A stretch of 64,000 nucleotides of DNA. Source: Brevibacillus formosus (GTDB lineage: Bacteria > Bacillota > Bacilli > Brevibacillales > Brevibacillaceae). The stretch lies in the NCBI RefSeq assembly GCF_003013405.1, contig NZ_PXZL01000030.1, positions 248,001-312,000 of the forward strand, given 5' to 3'. The notes below the pieces were generated by a model, which searched no databases, was not told the origin of the DNA, and saw nothing but the letters and a program-made list of their open reading frames with translations. Position numbers and translations under genes: made by a program. Positions 42,742-53,121 of the stretch are shown in pieces. Within the stretch, counting starts at the first letter, position 1. Each line of letters opens with the position of its first letter.

Positions 42742-43722
42742 TTAAAAATCGAGGACTTGAGTCAGACCATCTACTACGCGTTTTACGTCAGGCAGCCATA
42801 CATCTTCTGCTTGTGCAAACGGGTAAACGGTATCTGGAGCTGTAATACGCAGCACTGGAGCTTCGAGGTGCAGGATCGCACGCTCGTTGATTTGCGTGAT
42901 GATTTCTGCCGCAACACCAGACGTTTTTTGTGCTTCTTGAACCACAATCGCACGATTTGTTTTCTTCACAGAATCCACGATCGTATCGATATCGAGTGGG
43001 CTGATGGTGCGCAGATCGATTACTTCTACTTTTGCTCCACGCGCTTTCTCGATTTCTTCTGCTGCTTTCAGGCTGGTATGCACCATCGCACCATAGGTGA
43101 TGATGGTAACATCGCTTCCTTCTTTTACTACGTTTGCTTTGCCGAGTGGAATCGTGTACTCGCCTTCTGGAACTTCTTGACGGAAGGAACGGTACAGCTT
43201 CATGTGCTCGAGGAATACAACTGGATCGTTGTCGCGAATCGCGGAGATCAACAGTCCTTTTGCATCATACGGGTTGGAAGGGATAACTACTTTCAGACCC
43301 GGAGTTTGCATCATCAAGCCTTCCAAAGAGTCAGCATGCAGCTCAGGCGTTTTCACACCACCACCAAATGGGGAGCGGAATGTAACTGGGCTCGTGAAAC
43401 GACCGCCGGAACGGTAACGCATACGAGTAGCTTGAGATGCAATTGCATCGAACGTTTCAAATACGAAACCAAAGAACTGAATTTCTGCTACTGGACGGAA
43501 GCCGTTTACGGAAAGACCAACAGCCAAACCGCCGATTCCGGACTCAGCGAGCGGCGTATCGAAAACGCGTTGCTCGCCGAACTCAGCTTGCAGACCTTCT
43601 GTTGCACGGAACACCCCGCCGTTGTTACCTACGTCTTCACCGAAGACAAGAACGGTTTCATCGCGCTTCAACTCCACGCGCATTGCATCCGTAATGGCTT
43701 GAACCATTGTCATTTGTGCCAT
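42742..43722 (-). CDS. pdhB: Pyruvate dehydrogenase E1 beta subunit
   Basis: A 326-residue transketolase-type subunit that pairs with PdhA to decarboxylate pyruvate with thiamine diphosphate. Family features: [44 protein letters not shown], and the C-terminal domain [39 protein letters not shown] site at 12 bases; starts four bases after pdhA ends. Confidence 0.96.
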   Translation of the reverse strand: MAQMTMVQAITDAMRVELKRDETVLVFGEDVGNNGGVFRATEGLQAEFGEQRVFDTPLAESGIGGLAVGLSVNGFRPVAEIQFFGFVFETFDAIASQATRMRYRSGGRFTSPVTFRSPFGGGVKTPELHADSLEGLMMQTPGLKVVIPSNPYDAKGLLISAIRDNDPVVFLEHMKLYRSFRQEVPEGEYTIPLGKANVVKEGSDVTIITYGAMVHTSLKAAEEIEKARGAKVEVIDLRTISPLDIDTIVDSVKKTNRAIVVQEAQKTSGVAAEIITQINERAILHLEAPVLRITAPDTVYPFAQAEDVWLPDVKRVVDGLTQVLDF

Positions 43723-43725
43723 GGC

Positions 43726-44967
<1,242 letters not shown>

Positions 44968-44987
44968 TTACAGCGCCGTTTGCAACA

Positions 44988-45046
44988 CCCTGTTATATTG
45001 CAGTCAAAATACCTGTTTAATGTGTTACAGTATTGATATTACAGGG
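44988..45046. promoter_or_regulatory. Inverted and repeated CCTGTWA motifs upstream of pdhA
   Basis: CCCTGTTATAT (44988-44998) faces ATATTACAGGG (45036-45046), 10 of 11 bases paired, with CCTGTTT at 45012 and TTACAG at 45026 between. Four related sites within 60 bases look like a clustered binding region in the interval between pdhA and the divergent esterase. No gene is seen in the rest of 44812-45138. Confidence 0.5.
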
Positions 45047-45138
45047 TTTATTTCCTCTCTGTTATCATTTACTATATAAGCTGTATCAGTTTTTTTCAAG
45101 GCTTAGTTTTTCATTTGAGCATACAGGGAGTGTAATCG

Positions 45139-45873
45139 ATGTCTGACTATGTAAAGCGAACCATTATGAAAGAAGAAGTGCCCAGCATCCACGTGGACAC
45201 TCCCCGCTCGGTCAAAGTATACCTACCGCCGGGGTACAATGAGCTTCTTTCTTACCCTGTTGTGTATTGCCAGGATGGGAACGACTTTTTTACGATGGGT
45301 CGAATCGCGACTATCTCCAATCAATTGATTCTGGAAGAAGGTATCGAACCCTACATCGTCGTCGGTGTTTCCGTCGATCGCAACAAGCGCACCAGCGAGT
45401 ATTCTCCATCGGGGGCGAGAAATGCAGCCTATCAGCGTTTTTTCACCGAAGAGCTGATTCCTTACATTGAGGAGCGCTATCCTGTGCGCCGTGATCCTGC
45501 TTCACGTGTACTGGCTGGAGACTCTTTAGGTGGAACCGTTTCTTTGCATCTCGCATTGGAACACCCCGACCTCTTTCCACAAGTACTCGCGCTGTCCGGG
45601 GCGTTTTTCCAGACGACACTCGACCCGCTTTTGAATCAGTCCAGTTTATCCTGGCTGCGAATCTGGATGGTCGTTGGCCTCGACGAGACAGCTGTGGAAA
45701 CAAGTGCGGGTACCTTCGATTTCGTCCAATGGAACCGCGAGGCAAAACAGATTCTTGAGGACAAGCAAGCAACCTTGTCCTATCGAGAAAAACCAGGGAA
45801 TCACGTCTGGGGTTTGTGGCAAAAAGAGCTGCCTGACGCCTTGCGCTACTTCTTCCCACCTCCCCGTCTGTAA
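45139..45873 (+). CDS. Alpha/beta-hydrolase, esterase D-like
   Basis: A 244-residue cytosolic serine esterase of the putative esterase (Esterase_PHB/YjcH-like) family. Nucleophile elbow AGDSLGG near 133, oxyanion-side PVVYCQDGNDFF near 42, acid residue region GLDETAVETSAGTFDF and catalytic His in GNHVWGLW near 224. AGGGAG site. Substrates of such enzymes include siderophore esters and acyl esters; none can be chosen here. Confidence 0.83.
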   Translation: MSDYVKRTIMKEEVPSIHVDTPRSVKVYLPPGYNELLSYPVVYCQDGNDFFTMGRIATISNQLILEEGIEPYIVVGVSVDRNKRTSEYSPSGARNAAYQRFFTEELIPYIEERYPVRRDPASRVLAGDSLGGTVSLHLALEHPDLFPQVLALSGAFFQTTLDPLLNQSSLSWLRIWMVVGLDETAVETSAGTFDFVQWNREAKQILEDKQATLSYREKPGNHVWGLWQKELPDALRYFFPPPRL

Positions 45874-45876
45874 CCA

Positions 45877-46068
45877 TTACGAGCCGTTGATTTCTTTGAT
45901 GTCCTCGTACCCGTAGTACCGGCCATCCACCAGGAAAATGCCTTGGTGGTTGGCTTTTTCAATTTCGCCCGCAACCTGATTGGAATCGTTTAGGACGATG
46001 TTGACAATCTTGCTCTCGTCCCGTTTCATTTGATTGAGAATGCGTTCTCGCTCTTTGGCCGAGATCAT
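45877..46068 (-). CDS. Small hypothetical protein (63 aa)
   Basis: A 63-residue protein (MISAKERERILNQMKRDESK then IVNIVLNDSNQVAGEIEKAN and a beta-like VDGRYYGYEDIKEI). ATG 46068 has GAGGG six bases upstream; ATG 46074 is too close to it. Convergent with the esterase, three bases apart. Not recognised. Confidence 0.6.
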   Translation of the reverse strand: MISAKERERILNQMKRDESKIVNIVLNDSNQVAGEIEKANHQGIFLVDGRYYGYEDIKEINGS

Positions 46069-46157
46069 ATCCATCCCTCTTTTCCCCTATGTTGGATAGC
46101 TATAGTATTTCATTGGGGGGTCTGAATTACACACAAGTGAGTCAACCGAATGGAACC

Positions 46158-46209
46158 AAAAAAAGCCTTGCCGCTCTCCAACTTTCCGGACACGGCAAGA
46201 CTCTTTTTT
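46158..46209 (-). terminator. Terminator of the oligopeptide-binding protein gene
   Basis: CTTGCCG / CGGCAAG stem with longer imperfect base pairing, T-run on the minus strand; overlaps the stop region of the gene at 46208. Confidence 0.78.
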
Positions 46210-47851
46210 ATTGTTCGATAGTTGTATATTTAAAATCTCTACCACCAAACGGGTTGATCAAAAATCCTTTGACTTTGTCATTTTTTATATACGGTCTTGC
46301 ACCATAATACACAGGGGCAATCGGCATTTCCTCCATTAAGATAGTCTCTGCCTCACGCATGATCGCATTACGCTTCGCCGGGTTTTTTTCCAAGTAACTC
46401 TGGACGATTAGCTCCCGGTATCTGTCGTTTTCCCAAGCAGCGTCGTTCGTGCCCACTGTTTTGTCCTTGAAAATTTCCAGGAAATTGATGGGGTCGTTAA
46501 AATCAGCACCCCAATTTCGGTAGGCAAACTGATAGTTTTTGGAGCGCTTGTTCTGTAAAAAAACTTTTTCCTCCAAGCCACTGATTTTCACATCTACACC
46601 AAGGCTTCTTTTCCATTGATCCTGAAGAGCTTCGGCCAGCTTTTTTTGACGATCGTCACCTGAACCATATGTGAAGGTCACTTCAGGCATCGTCGAAAGC
46701 CCAAGCTCCTTTAACCCTTCAGCCAATAACTGTTTCGCTTTGTTTACATCCTCTTGGAAATAATCATTTCCGCTGAGTTGCATCGAGGGAGGAACCCATG
46801 CAAAAGCCGCAGGCACCCCAGTCTGCACGATTCCGTCTACAAGAGGCTGCCGTTGTATTGAATACGAGAAGGCTTGTCGAATTTTTTTATTCGTAAAAGG
46901 GGGCACGGTTGTATTAAAGGTGACTGCAACTGTATTCGGATACGGCGCCATTACGATTTTTCCTTCGTCCTGCAAAGCGGGGATCACATCGACGGGCAAC
47001 ACGTAGCTTGGATGCCCTCCCCAATCCAATTCACCAGAATCAAACAATGCTTGAGCAGTGTTGGTATCGGTAATCATGCTCCAGACGATCTTGTCGAGCT
47101 TCACGGCATCCTTGTCATGATACTTCTCGTTTTTCACAAGAACCATTTTGTTTTTATGCTCCCACAGCTCCATTTTGAACGGGCCGTTGCCCACGTAGTT
47201 GTCTGGAGACGCTGCCCAGTTCGGATGTGCATCCAAGGTCTTTTTATGTAAAGGAAACAATGTCGGGAATGCCGTCAGCTCGTAAAAAAACGGAGCTGGC
47301 GAATTGAGCTTGACCTCTAGTGTAAAATCGTCTAGTGCCTTGACCCCTACGTCTTCATGCGATCCTTTTCCTGTGTTAAATTCCTCTGCCCCTTTAATGA
47401 AATAAAGCATATAGGCATATTCGGACGCTGTCTTCGGGTCGAGATTTCTTTTCCAGGCGAACTCAAAATCATGGGCGGTTACCGAATCTCCGTTGCTCCA
47501 TAGCGCATTCGTTTTCAATTTGAACGTGTACGTCGTCAAGTCCTCGGATACCGTATAACTGTCGGCGATCGCGTTGGCTATTTTCCCATCCGGTCCATAG
47601 CGAGTCAGCCCTTCAAAACAGGCAGTAATGACATCAAAGGAAGTGCCATCGGAAGCTAGTCCGGGGTCTGCTGTCGGAGGCTCTCCACCGTCAGCGTTCC
47701 AATTCAATACCATCTCTTTTCCCGTTGGCTTCGTTGGTTGAGATGCCTGATCATTCGGTTTGTTCGTTACCCCCGTTTCACTTGTACTACATCCCGTTAA
47801 AGCTTGAAGCAGTAAGAAACAGCTCAAAATGAAGCTCATCCTCTTTCTCAT
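46208..47851 (-). CDS. Oligopeptide ABC transporter substrate-binding lipoprotein (OppA-like)
   Basis: A 547-residue SBP_bac_5 protein that binds peptides outside the cell. Lipobox LTGCST at residues 17-22, N-terminal ADGGEPPTADPGLASDGTSFDVITACFEGL, TYTFKLKTNALWSNGDSVTAHDFEFAWKR, and C-terminal YRNWGADFNDPINFLEIF are typical. ATG 47851 with AAGGGGG nine bases upstream. No permease or ATPase genes beside it, so it must use a transporter encoded elsewhere or act as a peptide sensor. Confidence 0.92.
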   Translation of the reverse strand: MRKRMSFILSCFLLLQALTGCSTSETGVTNKPNDQASQPTKPTGKEMVLNWNADGGEPPTADPGLASDGTSFDVITACFEGLTRYGPDGKIANAIADSYTVSEDLTTYTFKLKTNALWSNGDSVTAHDFEFAWKRNLDPKTASEYAYMLYFIKGAEEFNTGKGSHEDVGVKALDDFTLEVKLNSPAPFFYELTAFPTLFPLHKKTLDAHPNWAASPDNYVGNGPFKMELWEHKNKMVLVKNEKYHDKDAVKLDKIVWSMITDTNTAQALFDSGELDWGGHPSYVLPVDVIPALQDEGKIVMAPYPNTVAVTFNTTVPPFTNKKIRQAFSYSIQRQPLVDGIVQTGVPAAFAWVPPSMQLSGNDYFQEDVNKAKQLLAEGLKELGLSTMPEVTFTYGSGDDRQKKLAEALQDQWKRSLGVDVKISGLEEKVFLQNKRSKNYQFAYRNWGADFNDPINFLEIFKDKTVGTNDAAWENDRYRELIVQSYLEKNPAKRNAIMREAETILMEEMPIAPVYYGARPYIKNDKVKGFLINPFGGRDFKYTTIEQ

Positions 47852-48025
47852 CGAGTCCATCCCCCTTGATTCCATTCAATAGTAAGCGCTTTCACTTCAT
47901 CACACTACCATGATAACGTAAGAGTAGACGAAACAAATCCGACGGTATGGCGAAAAACTGATCACGTAAAGACTCATATTTTGTACAAATTGTCTAATTA
48001 TTTTGAATTGATTATTTCGGCAAAG

Positions 48026-48054
48026 AAAAAAGCCAGTCCTTCCTTCGACTGGCT
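48026..48054 (-). terminator. Terminator of threonine aldolase gene
   Basis: AGCCAGTC / GACTGGCT stem with TTTTTTC tail on the minus strand. Confidence 0.85.
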
Positions 48055-48076
48055 ACAAATGGTTGAAACGAACCGA

Positions 48077-49102
48077 TTAGAATGTATTCAATAATTCCTC
48101 TACTGCTTCCACAACGTTCTTGATACATGGATCGGTAATGTGTCGATGCGTCGTAAAGCGAATGACATACTCATCAAAATCAACAGCGAGCACTCCTTTT
48201 TCCTCCAGTCGTTCCAAGAAGGCGACTGCTGTTTGCCCAATCGAGTCTGTATTCACCAGCACGATATTCGTGTCGACTTGCTCGACTTGAAGCGATAGCT
48301 GGCGCAAGCCTTTTGCCAATTGCTGTGCCCGTTCATGGTCTTCTGCCAATCGTTCGGTCATCTGTGTCAAAGCGATGATGCCCGGTGCTGCCAAATACCC
48401 TGCCTGACGCAGCCCGCCGCCTAATTTTTTTCTCCACCATCTCGCTTCTTCGATAAATGCACGATCTCCAGCCAAAATGGAGCCAACTGGAGCACTCAGC
48501 CCTTTGGACAAGCAAATCTGAACGGTATCGGCAAAAGCGCTTAGCTCACTGACTGCAACATCCTGGGCAACAGCCGCATTGAAAAGACGAGCACCATCTA
48601 AATGAACGGGAATCCTGTGTTTCTGTGCGATATCATAGACACGCTTCATTTGTGCGACAGAGATTACCGCCCCGCCCGCGCGATTATGTGTATTTTCGAG
48701 ACAGATCAATTTTGTGCGAGGAAAATGGATATTGTTGCCCCGAATCGCTCTCTCTACATCTTCTGCACGCAAAGCACCGCGTTCGCCAACTAGCGTCCGT
48801 GTTTGCACGCCGGCCAATGCCGACATAGCTCCGCCTTCATAGTAAAAAATGTGCGAATCTGCTTCCGCAATGATCTCGTCTCCGTTGACACAATGCGTCA
48901 AAACAGCGACCTGATTGCCTTGCGTGCCACTTGTTACGAACAGGGCAGCTTCCTTTCCGAGTATTTCAGCCGCGATCGCTTCCAAACGATTGACAGTTGG
49001 GTCCTCTCGATAAACATCATCACCAACCTCCGCACCGGCCATTGCTCGAAGCATCTCCTCGGTTGGTTTCGTAACGGTATCGCTGCGCAAATCGATTTTC
49101 AT
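48077..49102 (-). CDS. ltaE: Low-specificity L-threonine aldolase
   Basis: A 341-residue PLP enzyme that splits L-threonine/allo-threonine into glycine and acetaldehyde. MKIDLRSDTVTKPTEEML at the start, LFVTSGTQGNQVA near 60, ENTHNRAGG near 145, PVHLDGARLFNAAV near 175 and the PLP lysine in CLSKGLSAPVGS near 200. ATG 49102 after GGAAGGAG; the frame continues six codons upstream without a site. Monocistronic with a terminator. Confidence 0.92.
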   Translation of the reverse strand: MKIDLRSDTVTKPTEEMLRAMAGAEVGDDVYREDPTVNRLEAIAAEILGKEAALFVTSGTQGNQVAVLTHCVNGDEIIAEADSHIFYYEGGAMSALAGVQTRTLVGERGALRAEDVERAIRGNNIHFPRTKLICLENTHNRAGGAVISVAQMKRVYDIAQKHRIPVHLDGARLFNAAVAQDVAVSELSAFADTVQICLSKGLSAPVGSILAGDRAFIEEARWWRKKLGGGLRQAGYLAAPGIIALTQMTERLAEDHERAQQLAKGLRQLSLQVEQVDTNIVLVNTDSIGQTAVAFLERLEEKGVLAVDFDEYVIRFTTHRHITDPCIKNVVEAVEELLNTF

Positions 49103-49160
49103 AGATGACTCTCCTTCCACCCTGTTGTCATTCTCTAGACATATCGTAACACTTTCAACA

Positions 49161-49189
49161 TTGCATCCTGATTTCCCTCTTGCTAAGAT
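49161..49189 (+). promoter_or_regulatory. Promoter of the IscA-like gene at 49227
   Basis: TTGCAT (49161-49166), 17-base spacer, TAAGAT (49184-49189). Confidence 0.55.
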
Positions 49190-49226
49190 GAAGGGGTAAC
49201 TTACATACAGTTAGGGGATTTGACCT

Positions 49227-49529
49227 GTGAAACTAAAAATCACGCGTAACGCTGCCAAGCAATTGGCTCCAATCATCGAGCAAGAAGAAGACAAAGAATT
49301 GAAACTGCGCGTTTATATTACTCATGCTCACGGCGATCATGCACACTACGGGCTCGCTCTGGACAAGCCAACAGAGGAAGATCTTGTGATCTCGACTGAC
49401 AAAGAGATTGATGTGATCGTGAAAAAAGATGAGCCATTGCTGGATGGCGTCGTCATTGACTATCTCTTCTTGCCGCAAGAAGGTTTTGTAATTACCAACC
49501 CTTCAAAAGGTAACACAGGCGACCACTAA
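49227..49529 (+). CDS. HesB/IscA-like protein without cysteines
   Basis: A 100-residue A-type Fe-S-carrier-like protein: KITRNAAKQLAPIIEQEED, LRVYITHAHGDHAHYGLALDKP, VIDYLFLPQEGFVITNPSKGNTGDH. The positions that hold cysteine in IscA are His or other residues; the protein has no cysteine at all but a histidine cluster HAHGDHAHYG. That could bind metal but not a typical cluster. GTG start with AGGGGA. Confidence 0.72.
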   Translation: MKLKITRNAAKQLAPIIEQEEDKELKLRVYITHAHGDHAHYGLALDKPTEEDLVISTDKEIDVIVKKDEPLLDGVVIDYLFLPQEGFVITNPSKGNTGDH

Positions 49530-49542
49530 GCAAGATACAGAT

Positions 49543-49576
49543 AAACCCTCTGCTTTTTTACAGGCAGAGGGTTTTC
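49543..49576. terminator. Bidirectional terminator between IscA-like gene and helD
   Basis: AAACCCTCTGC / GCAGAGGGTTT stem with T-run to the right and A-run to the left. Confidence 0.88.
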
Positions 49577-49594
49577 TTTGATGAGTAGATTCTC

Positions 49595-51850
49595 TTATTC
49601 GTCAGGAGCCATGGTGTACAGCGCTGCCGGTAAATCTTTCAGCAACGGTGAAGAAACATCATCAACCTTCGTCATAACAAGCCGATGGACCGGACGCGTC
49701 ATCGCGACATACAACAGTTTTGCATCCCATTCATTATTTTGATAGGCGTCCACATCCAGTATAATGACCACATCGAACTGCAAGCCTTTTGTTAAAAAAG
49801 CAGGCATGACGGTTACGCCACCCGGAAATTGGTTATCCTTGCTGCCTAACAGAGTCAGATCAGCAATCTTGTCTTGCAGGCCTTTATGTGCTTTTTTACT
49901 CGCTTGGATGGTTTTCGCTACGATCGCAATCGTTTTGAAGCCTTCAGACTGGTAGGCAGCGACACGCGAAGAGATGTCCTCCCACAGTTGCGCTCGCGAA
50001 CGAGCCTTGACCATGATTGGTTTTTCACCATGACGCAAAACAGGTTTTGCCAATACCGTCTCGGGCAATTCAATTTGCCGTAACACTTCATTGGCACAGC
50101 GCATGATCTCAATTGTCGAACGATAGCTTTGCGACAACGTATAATAAGAAGGAAACAGCTGTGCAAATATCCCCTTCGTCAACTCTTCCCAGGCATGAAT
50201 CCCCCGGTAGCTATGAATGCCTTGCGCAATATCTCCCACGATCGTGAGCGAATTTCGCTTCGTTGCCAATGCAATGACAGCTATTTCTAACGCACTCAAG
50301 TCTTGTGCTTCATCTACGACCGTATGATCGAAATGCTCCGCTTTGTTCATTCCTTCAACAATATGCTGCAAGTATAGCAATGGCGCGATATCTTCCGGCT
50401 CCAATCTCTCCTCTGCAAATAACGCAGCACTTGACTGAGTCACATCACGCACAACCTCGTCTGAAATGTCATCAGGTACGAGCTTGCGCAGCAATTCCTC
50501 GTCAGCAATCAACTCGCGATAAGCTGAGAAGATTTCCAGTCTCGGAAACGAAGTCAGGTACGTATCCAATATTTGCTCCAGCATTTTCTCGAATTTGTAC
50601 AAGCCTTCTTTGTCCAAATCGACTTTTCGTTCTCGCAAATGGGCAAACAATTGCTTGTTCATTTCTTGCTTCAAATGCTTTCGAAGCGCTTCTACCCGTC
50701 GATGATACGGCATATTGGCGAATTGCTCCAGGAAGCATTGGCGAATAAAATCACCTGGAATGGTAAAGACTTGCTTGGTTTTGTTGTATAAAAAGCTGAG
50801 CTTCTTAAAAGGGATTCTCGTTTCAACGATATGCCGAATGTATTGCTCCAGCGCCTCCCGACAAGCGAGCGATCCTTTGAAGCGAAGCCTGTTTCGCGTC
50901 ATTTCTTGCTGGCGCTCATCCTGCCCCTCCTCGAAGAACAATTGAAGAGGCTTATCGGGACTTACGATTCTCCATCCTTTAGGCAGCAGAGGCTTTACAA
51001 GACGCGCTGCCCAATCTACAAAGGTAGACTGTTGAACGTCATCGACGCCTAACTCTGGCAAAACCTCGGATATATAGGTAAGAAACATCCGGTTGGGTGC
51101 AAACACCATGAACTTTTTGGACATCATGGAATCCTGGTAGTTATAAATCAAATAGGAAAGTCGGTGCAGCGCAATGGTCGTTTTTCCGCTCCCCGCTACT
51201 CCTTGCACAACAATAGGCCGTTCTTTTTCCGCCCGAATAATATCGTTTTGCTCGGACTGAATCGTAGCGACGATGTCTTTTAGTCTGCTATCGTTAGCCT
51301 GATTCAGATTGGCTGCCAAAAATTCATCGATGAAGCCCTCTTGCAAAAACTCATCGGGATGCCCCATTTCGCGGTTAATCGTTTCTTTTACCGCTCCATC
51401 ATAGATGCCGACAATCTTTCCGTCTTCAATCGCAAAATTACGCTTTAATCGAACTTCACCACGAACGATCTCGCGTCCCATACGATAGAACGCGTCTTTG
51501 CTTTCACCGGAATAATAGAGACTGGCGATAGGCGCACGCCAATCCACGACGACAGAATCAAATGTATCACTGCGCACAATTCCCCGTTTTCCTATGTAGA
51601 CCTGGTCCAGCTCATAGATTTCATCCTTCAAGAAATCCACTCTGCCGAAATAAGGCTTCTCTCGACCTTGATCTTCCAGATAGCGCAAATCCTTTGCCTT
51701 TTTATAGTTAACGACCTGCTTCACATAGTCATCTGTTGCCTCACGGATTTCATTGCGAAGCTGCTCCATTTCTTCGTCGATCGCTGAAATGGTTTCATCC
51801 AGCTTTTTTTGTTCCAGTTCATAATCACGATGCTGTGTACTCACATTCAT
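49595..51850 (-). CDS. helD: HelD-like RNA polymerase recycling helicase
   Basis: A 751-residue superfamily 1 ATPase. An N-terminal coiled coil (residues 10-65) that in HelD reaches into RNA polymerase, Walker A VQGVAGSGKTTIALHRLSYL near 218, DEAQDLSALEIAV motif, RGIHAW and the VTVMPAFLTKGLQFDVVIILD and VAMTRPVHRLVM motifs of UvrD-type helicases. The DFIxxNR-type insert between halves fits Bacillus HelD (YvgS). Known role: releases stalled RNA polymerase from DNA. Confidence 0.9.
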   Translation of the reverse strand: MNVSTQHRDYELEQKKLDETISAIDEEMEQLRNEIREATDDYVKQVVNYKKAKDLRYLEDQGREKPYFGRVDFLKDEIYELDQVYIGKRGIVRSDTFDSVVVDWRAPIASLYYSGESKDAFYRMGREIVRGEVRLKRNFAIEDGKIVGIYDGAVKETINREMGHPDEFLQEGFIDEFLAANLNQANDSRLKDIVATIQSEQNDIIRAEKERPIVVQGVAGSGKTTIALHRLSYLIYNYQDSMMSKKFMVFAPNRMFLTYISEVLPELGVDDVQQSTFVDWAARLVKPLLPKGWRIVSPDKPLQLFFEEGQDERQQEMTRNRLRFKGSLACREALEQYIRHIVETRIPFKKLSFLYNKTKQVFTIPGDFIRQCFLEQFANMPYHRRVEALRKHLKQEMNKQLFAHLRERKVDLDKEGLYKFEKMLEQILDTYLTSFPRLEIFSAYRELIADEELLRKLVPDDISDEVVRDVTQSSAALFAEERLEPEDIAPLLYLQHIVEGMNKAEHFDHTVVDEAQDLSALEIAVIALATKRNSLTIVGDIAQGIHSYRGIHAWEELTKGIFAQLFPSYYTLSQSYRSTIEIMRCANEVLRQIELPETVLAKPVLRHGEKPIMVKARSRAQLWEDISSRVAAYQSEGFKTIAIVAKTIQASKKAHKGLQDKIADLTLLGSKDNQFPGGVTVMPAFLTKGLQFDVVIILDVDAYQNNEWDAKLLYVAMTRPVHRLVMTKVDDVSSPLLKDLPAALYTMAPDE

Positions 51851-51882
51851 TCCCCCTCACATGTATCGTGTCATTGAAAGTA

Positions 51883-52248
51883 TCAGGACCATTGCCTCGC
51901 CAGCCATATTCCAACCGCACAAGAAAGGAGACCGACTCCCAAACTGAGAAGAGCGTACAAAGTGCCACGCAACAGATGGCCTTCTCCCCAAAAAGTAACC
52001 ACTTCCAAGGAGAAGCTAGAGAAAGTCGTAAATCCTCCCATGACACCTGTTGCAAATAAGAGATAGAGTGTCGGAGATAAAAAGCCACGTTCTTTCCCCA
52101 GCACGAACAAGATGCCGATGACCAAAGATCCACAAACATTGGCGACCCAGGTTCCCCACGGCCATCCCGGCTGATTTGCGAACAAAGACAATAGGTAGCG
52201 CAAAAGAGAGCCAACTGCTCCTCCAACCGCCACAGCGATCCACGCCAT
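51883..52248 (-). CDS. crcB: CrcB-type fluoride channel
   Basis: A 121-residue membrane protein with four helices (3-25, 33-52, 62-85, 96-118) of the CrcB/Fluc family, a dimeric fluoride exit channel. Family motifs GGAVGSLLRYLLS, WGTWVANVCGSLVIGIL and GVMGGFTTFSSFSLEV are complete. ATG 52248 with AGGGAGGG. No fluoride riboswitch was recognised upstream, and only one crcB gene is here, although Bacillus genomes often carry two in tandem. Confidence 0.93.
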   Translation of the reverse strand: MAWIAVAVGGAVGSLLRYLLSLFANQPGWPWGTWVANVCGSLVIGILFVLGKERGFLSPTLYLLFATGVMGGFTTFSSFSLEVVTFWGEGHLLRGTLYALLSLGVGLLSCAVGIWLARQWS

Positions 52249-52299
52249 CGCTTTCTTTCCCTCCCTGGCTATCCAAAGCGTTATGTATGTCACAGAAAA

Positions 52300-52328
52300 A
52301 GACACCCTAGCGTCAAGCGAGGATGTCT
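52300..52328 (-). terminator. Terminator of ynzC
   Basis: AGACACCCT / AGGATGTCT stem, TTTTTCT tail on the minus strand, 20 bases after the ynzC stop. Confidence 0.78.
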
Positions 52329-52349
52329 GTCGTATCAGTAATTGTTATC

Positions 52350-52547
52350 TTACTGTTTTGGCTTATTTTCTTCAAGGTCTTCCACATAACGGATGGAATC
52401 CAAATTTGCTCTCAATGAAAGCTTAACGGCGTCAATATACTTTTGGCGCAATGCTTTTTGTTCGAGCTTTTCCTCTTCGGTCAAACCTTCTTCGCGAGAT
52501 TTTTTGACCAATTCATTAATGCGTTTAATTTCTGCGTCAGATACCAC
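52350..52547 (-). CDS. DUF896 protein (YnzC-like)
   Basis: A 65-residue helical protein of the DUF896 family: EIKRINELVKKSREEGLTEEEKLEQKALRQKYIDAVKLSLRANLDSIRYVE. In Bacillus subtilis ynzC belongs to the SOS operon yneA-yneB-ynzC, which is the same order minus yneB here. It also has its own extended -10 TATAAT at 52583-52588 read on the minus strand. GTG start with GGGAGG. Function unknown. Confidence 0.9.
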   Translation of the reverse strand: MVSDAEIKRINELVKKSREEGLTEEEKLEQKALRQKYIDAVKLSLRANLDSIRYVEDLEENKPKQ

Positions 52548-52623
52548 TGCTGGTTCCTCCCACTCTGTAATAGTGCCGCTTTATTATACCACATTCGAAT
52601 GTTCCCGCAAGACAACCGAACAC

Positions 52624-52959
52624 TTACGGCATATCAGGCATGATCAGAGTCTGACCCGGGTAAAGCCTGTTGCTATCCAAACTGTTCGCTTCCTTGATTT
52701 CTATGATATAGTCACGAACATCTGTATGCTGATCTGAGTAGCGAACAGCTAACGACCATAGGCTATCTCCAGATTGTACGGTTACCTCTACACCTTGGGG
52801 CTCCTCCATTGGCGAAGAAGCAAACACTAGTTCGGTCAACAAGTAAAAAAAGAGAGTAAATGTAATAAGAAACAAGAGAGCTTGTCCTCTCGTGATACCA
52901 AAGCGAACACGACGTTCTTCTTTTTTCTCGAAACGATTACGTACTGTGGATGAATTCAT
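52624..52959 (-). CDS. yneA: SOS cell-division suppressor YneA-like, LysM protein
   Basis: A 111-residue protein: basic cytosolic start, one membrane helix near 25-46 (ALLFLITFTLFFYLLTELVF) and a C-terminal LysM domain (VTVQSGDSLWSLAVRYS, YPGQTLIMPDMP). This is the layout of YneA, which blocks division during DNA damage. AGGAGG eight bases before ATG 52959. Divergent from lexA with LexA boxes between, one of which lies almost on its ribosome binding site. Confidence 0.88.
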   Translation of the reverse strand: MNSSTVRNRFEKKEERRVRFGITRGQALLFLITFTLFFYLLTELVFASSPMEEPQGVEVTVQSGDSLWSLAVRYSDQHTDVRDYIIEIKEANSLDSNRLYPGQTLIMPDMP

Positions 52960-52976
52960 AATAATGGCCTCCTCAC

Positions 52977-53099
52977 AAACATACGTTCTGATCATTTGTA
53001 ACCTCATGATAAATGAGAACATATGTTCATGTCAACAAATAATCGAACTTATGTTTGTCGAACGCAAGCTCCCATGGTATAATATAGGAAAATATGTTC
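52977..53099. promoter_or_regulatory. Four LexA (SOS) boxes between yneA and lexA
   Basis: Sites of the type GAAC-N4-GTTC: AAACATACGTTC (52977-52988), GAACATATGTTC (53017-53028, perfect), CGAACTTATGTTTG (53044-53057) and GAAAATATGTTC (53088-53099). They cover both promoters, so LexA shuts down itself and yneA. Confidence 0.88.
53055..53083 (+). promoter_or_regulatory. lexA promoter
   Basis: TTGTCG (53055-53060), 17-base spacer, TATAAT (53078-53083); overlapped by SOS boxes. Confidence 0.75.
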
Positions 53100-53121
53100 G
53101 AGAAATCAGGGGTGTCTTTCT

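Noticed and set aside
52249..52349. Fluoride riboswitch ahead of crcB
   Set aside because: The interval does hold a stem, but it is the ynzC terminator with a T-run; the conserved riboswitch sequence was not found.
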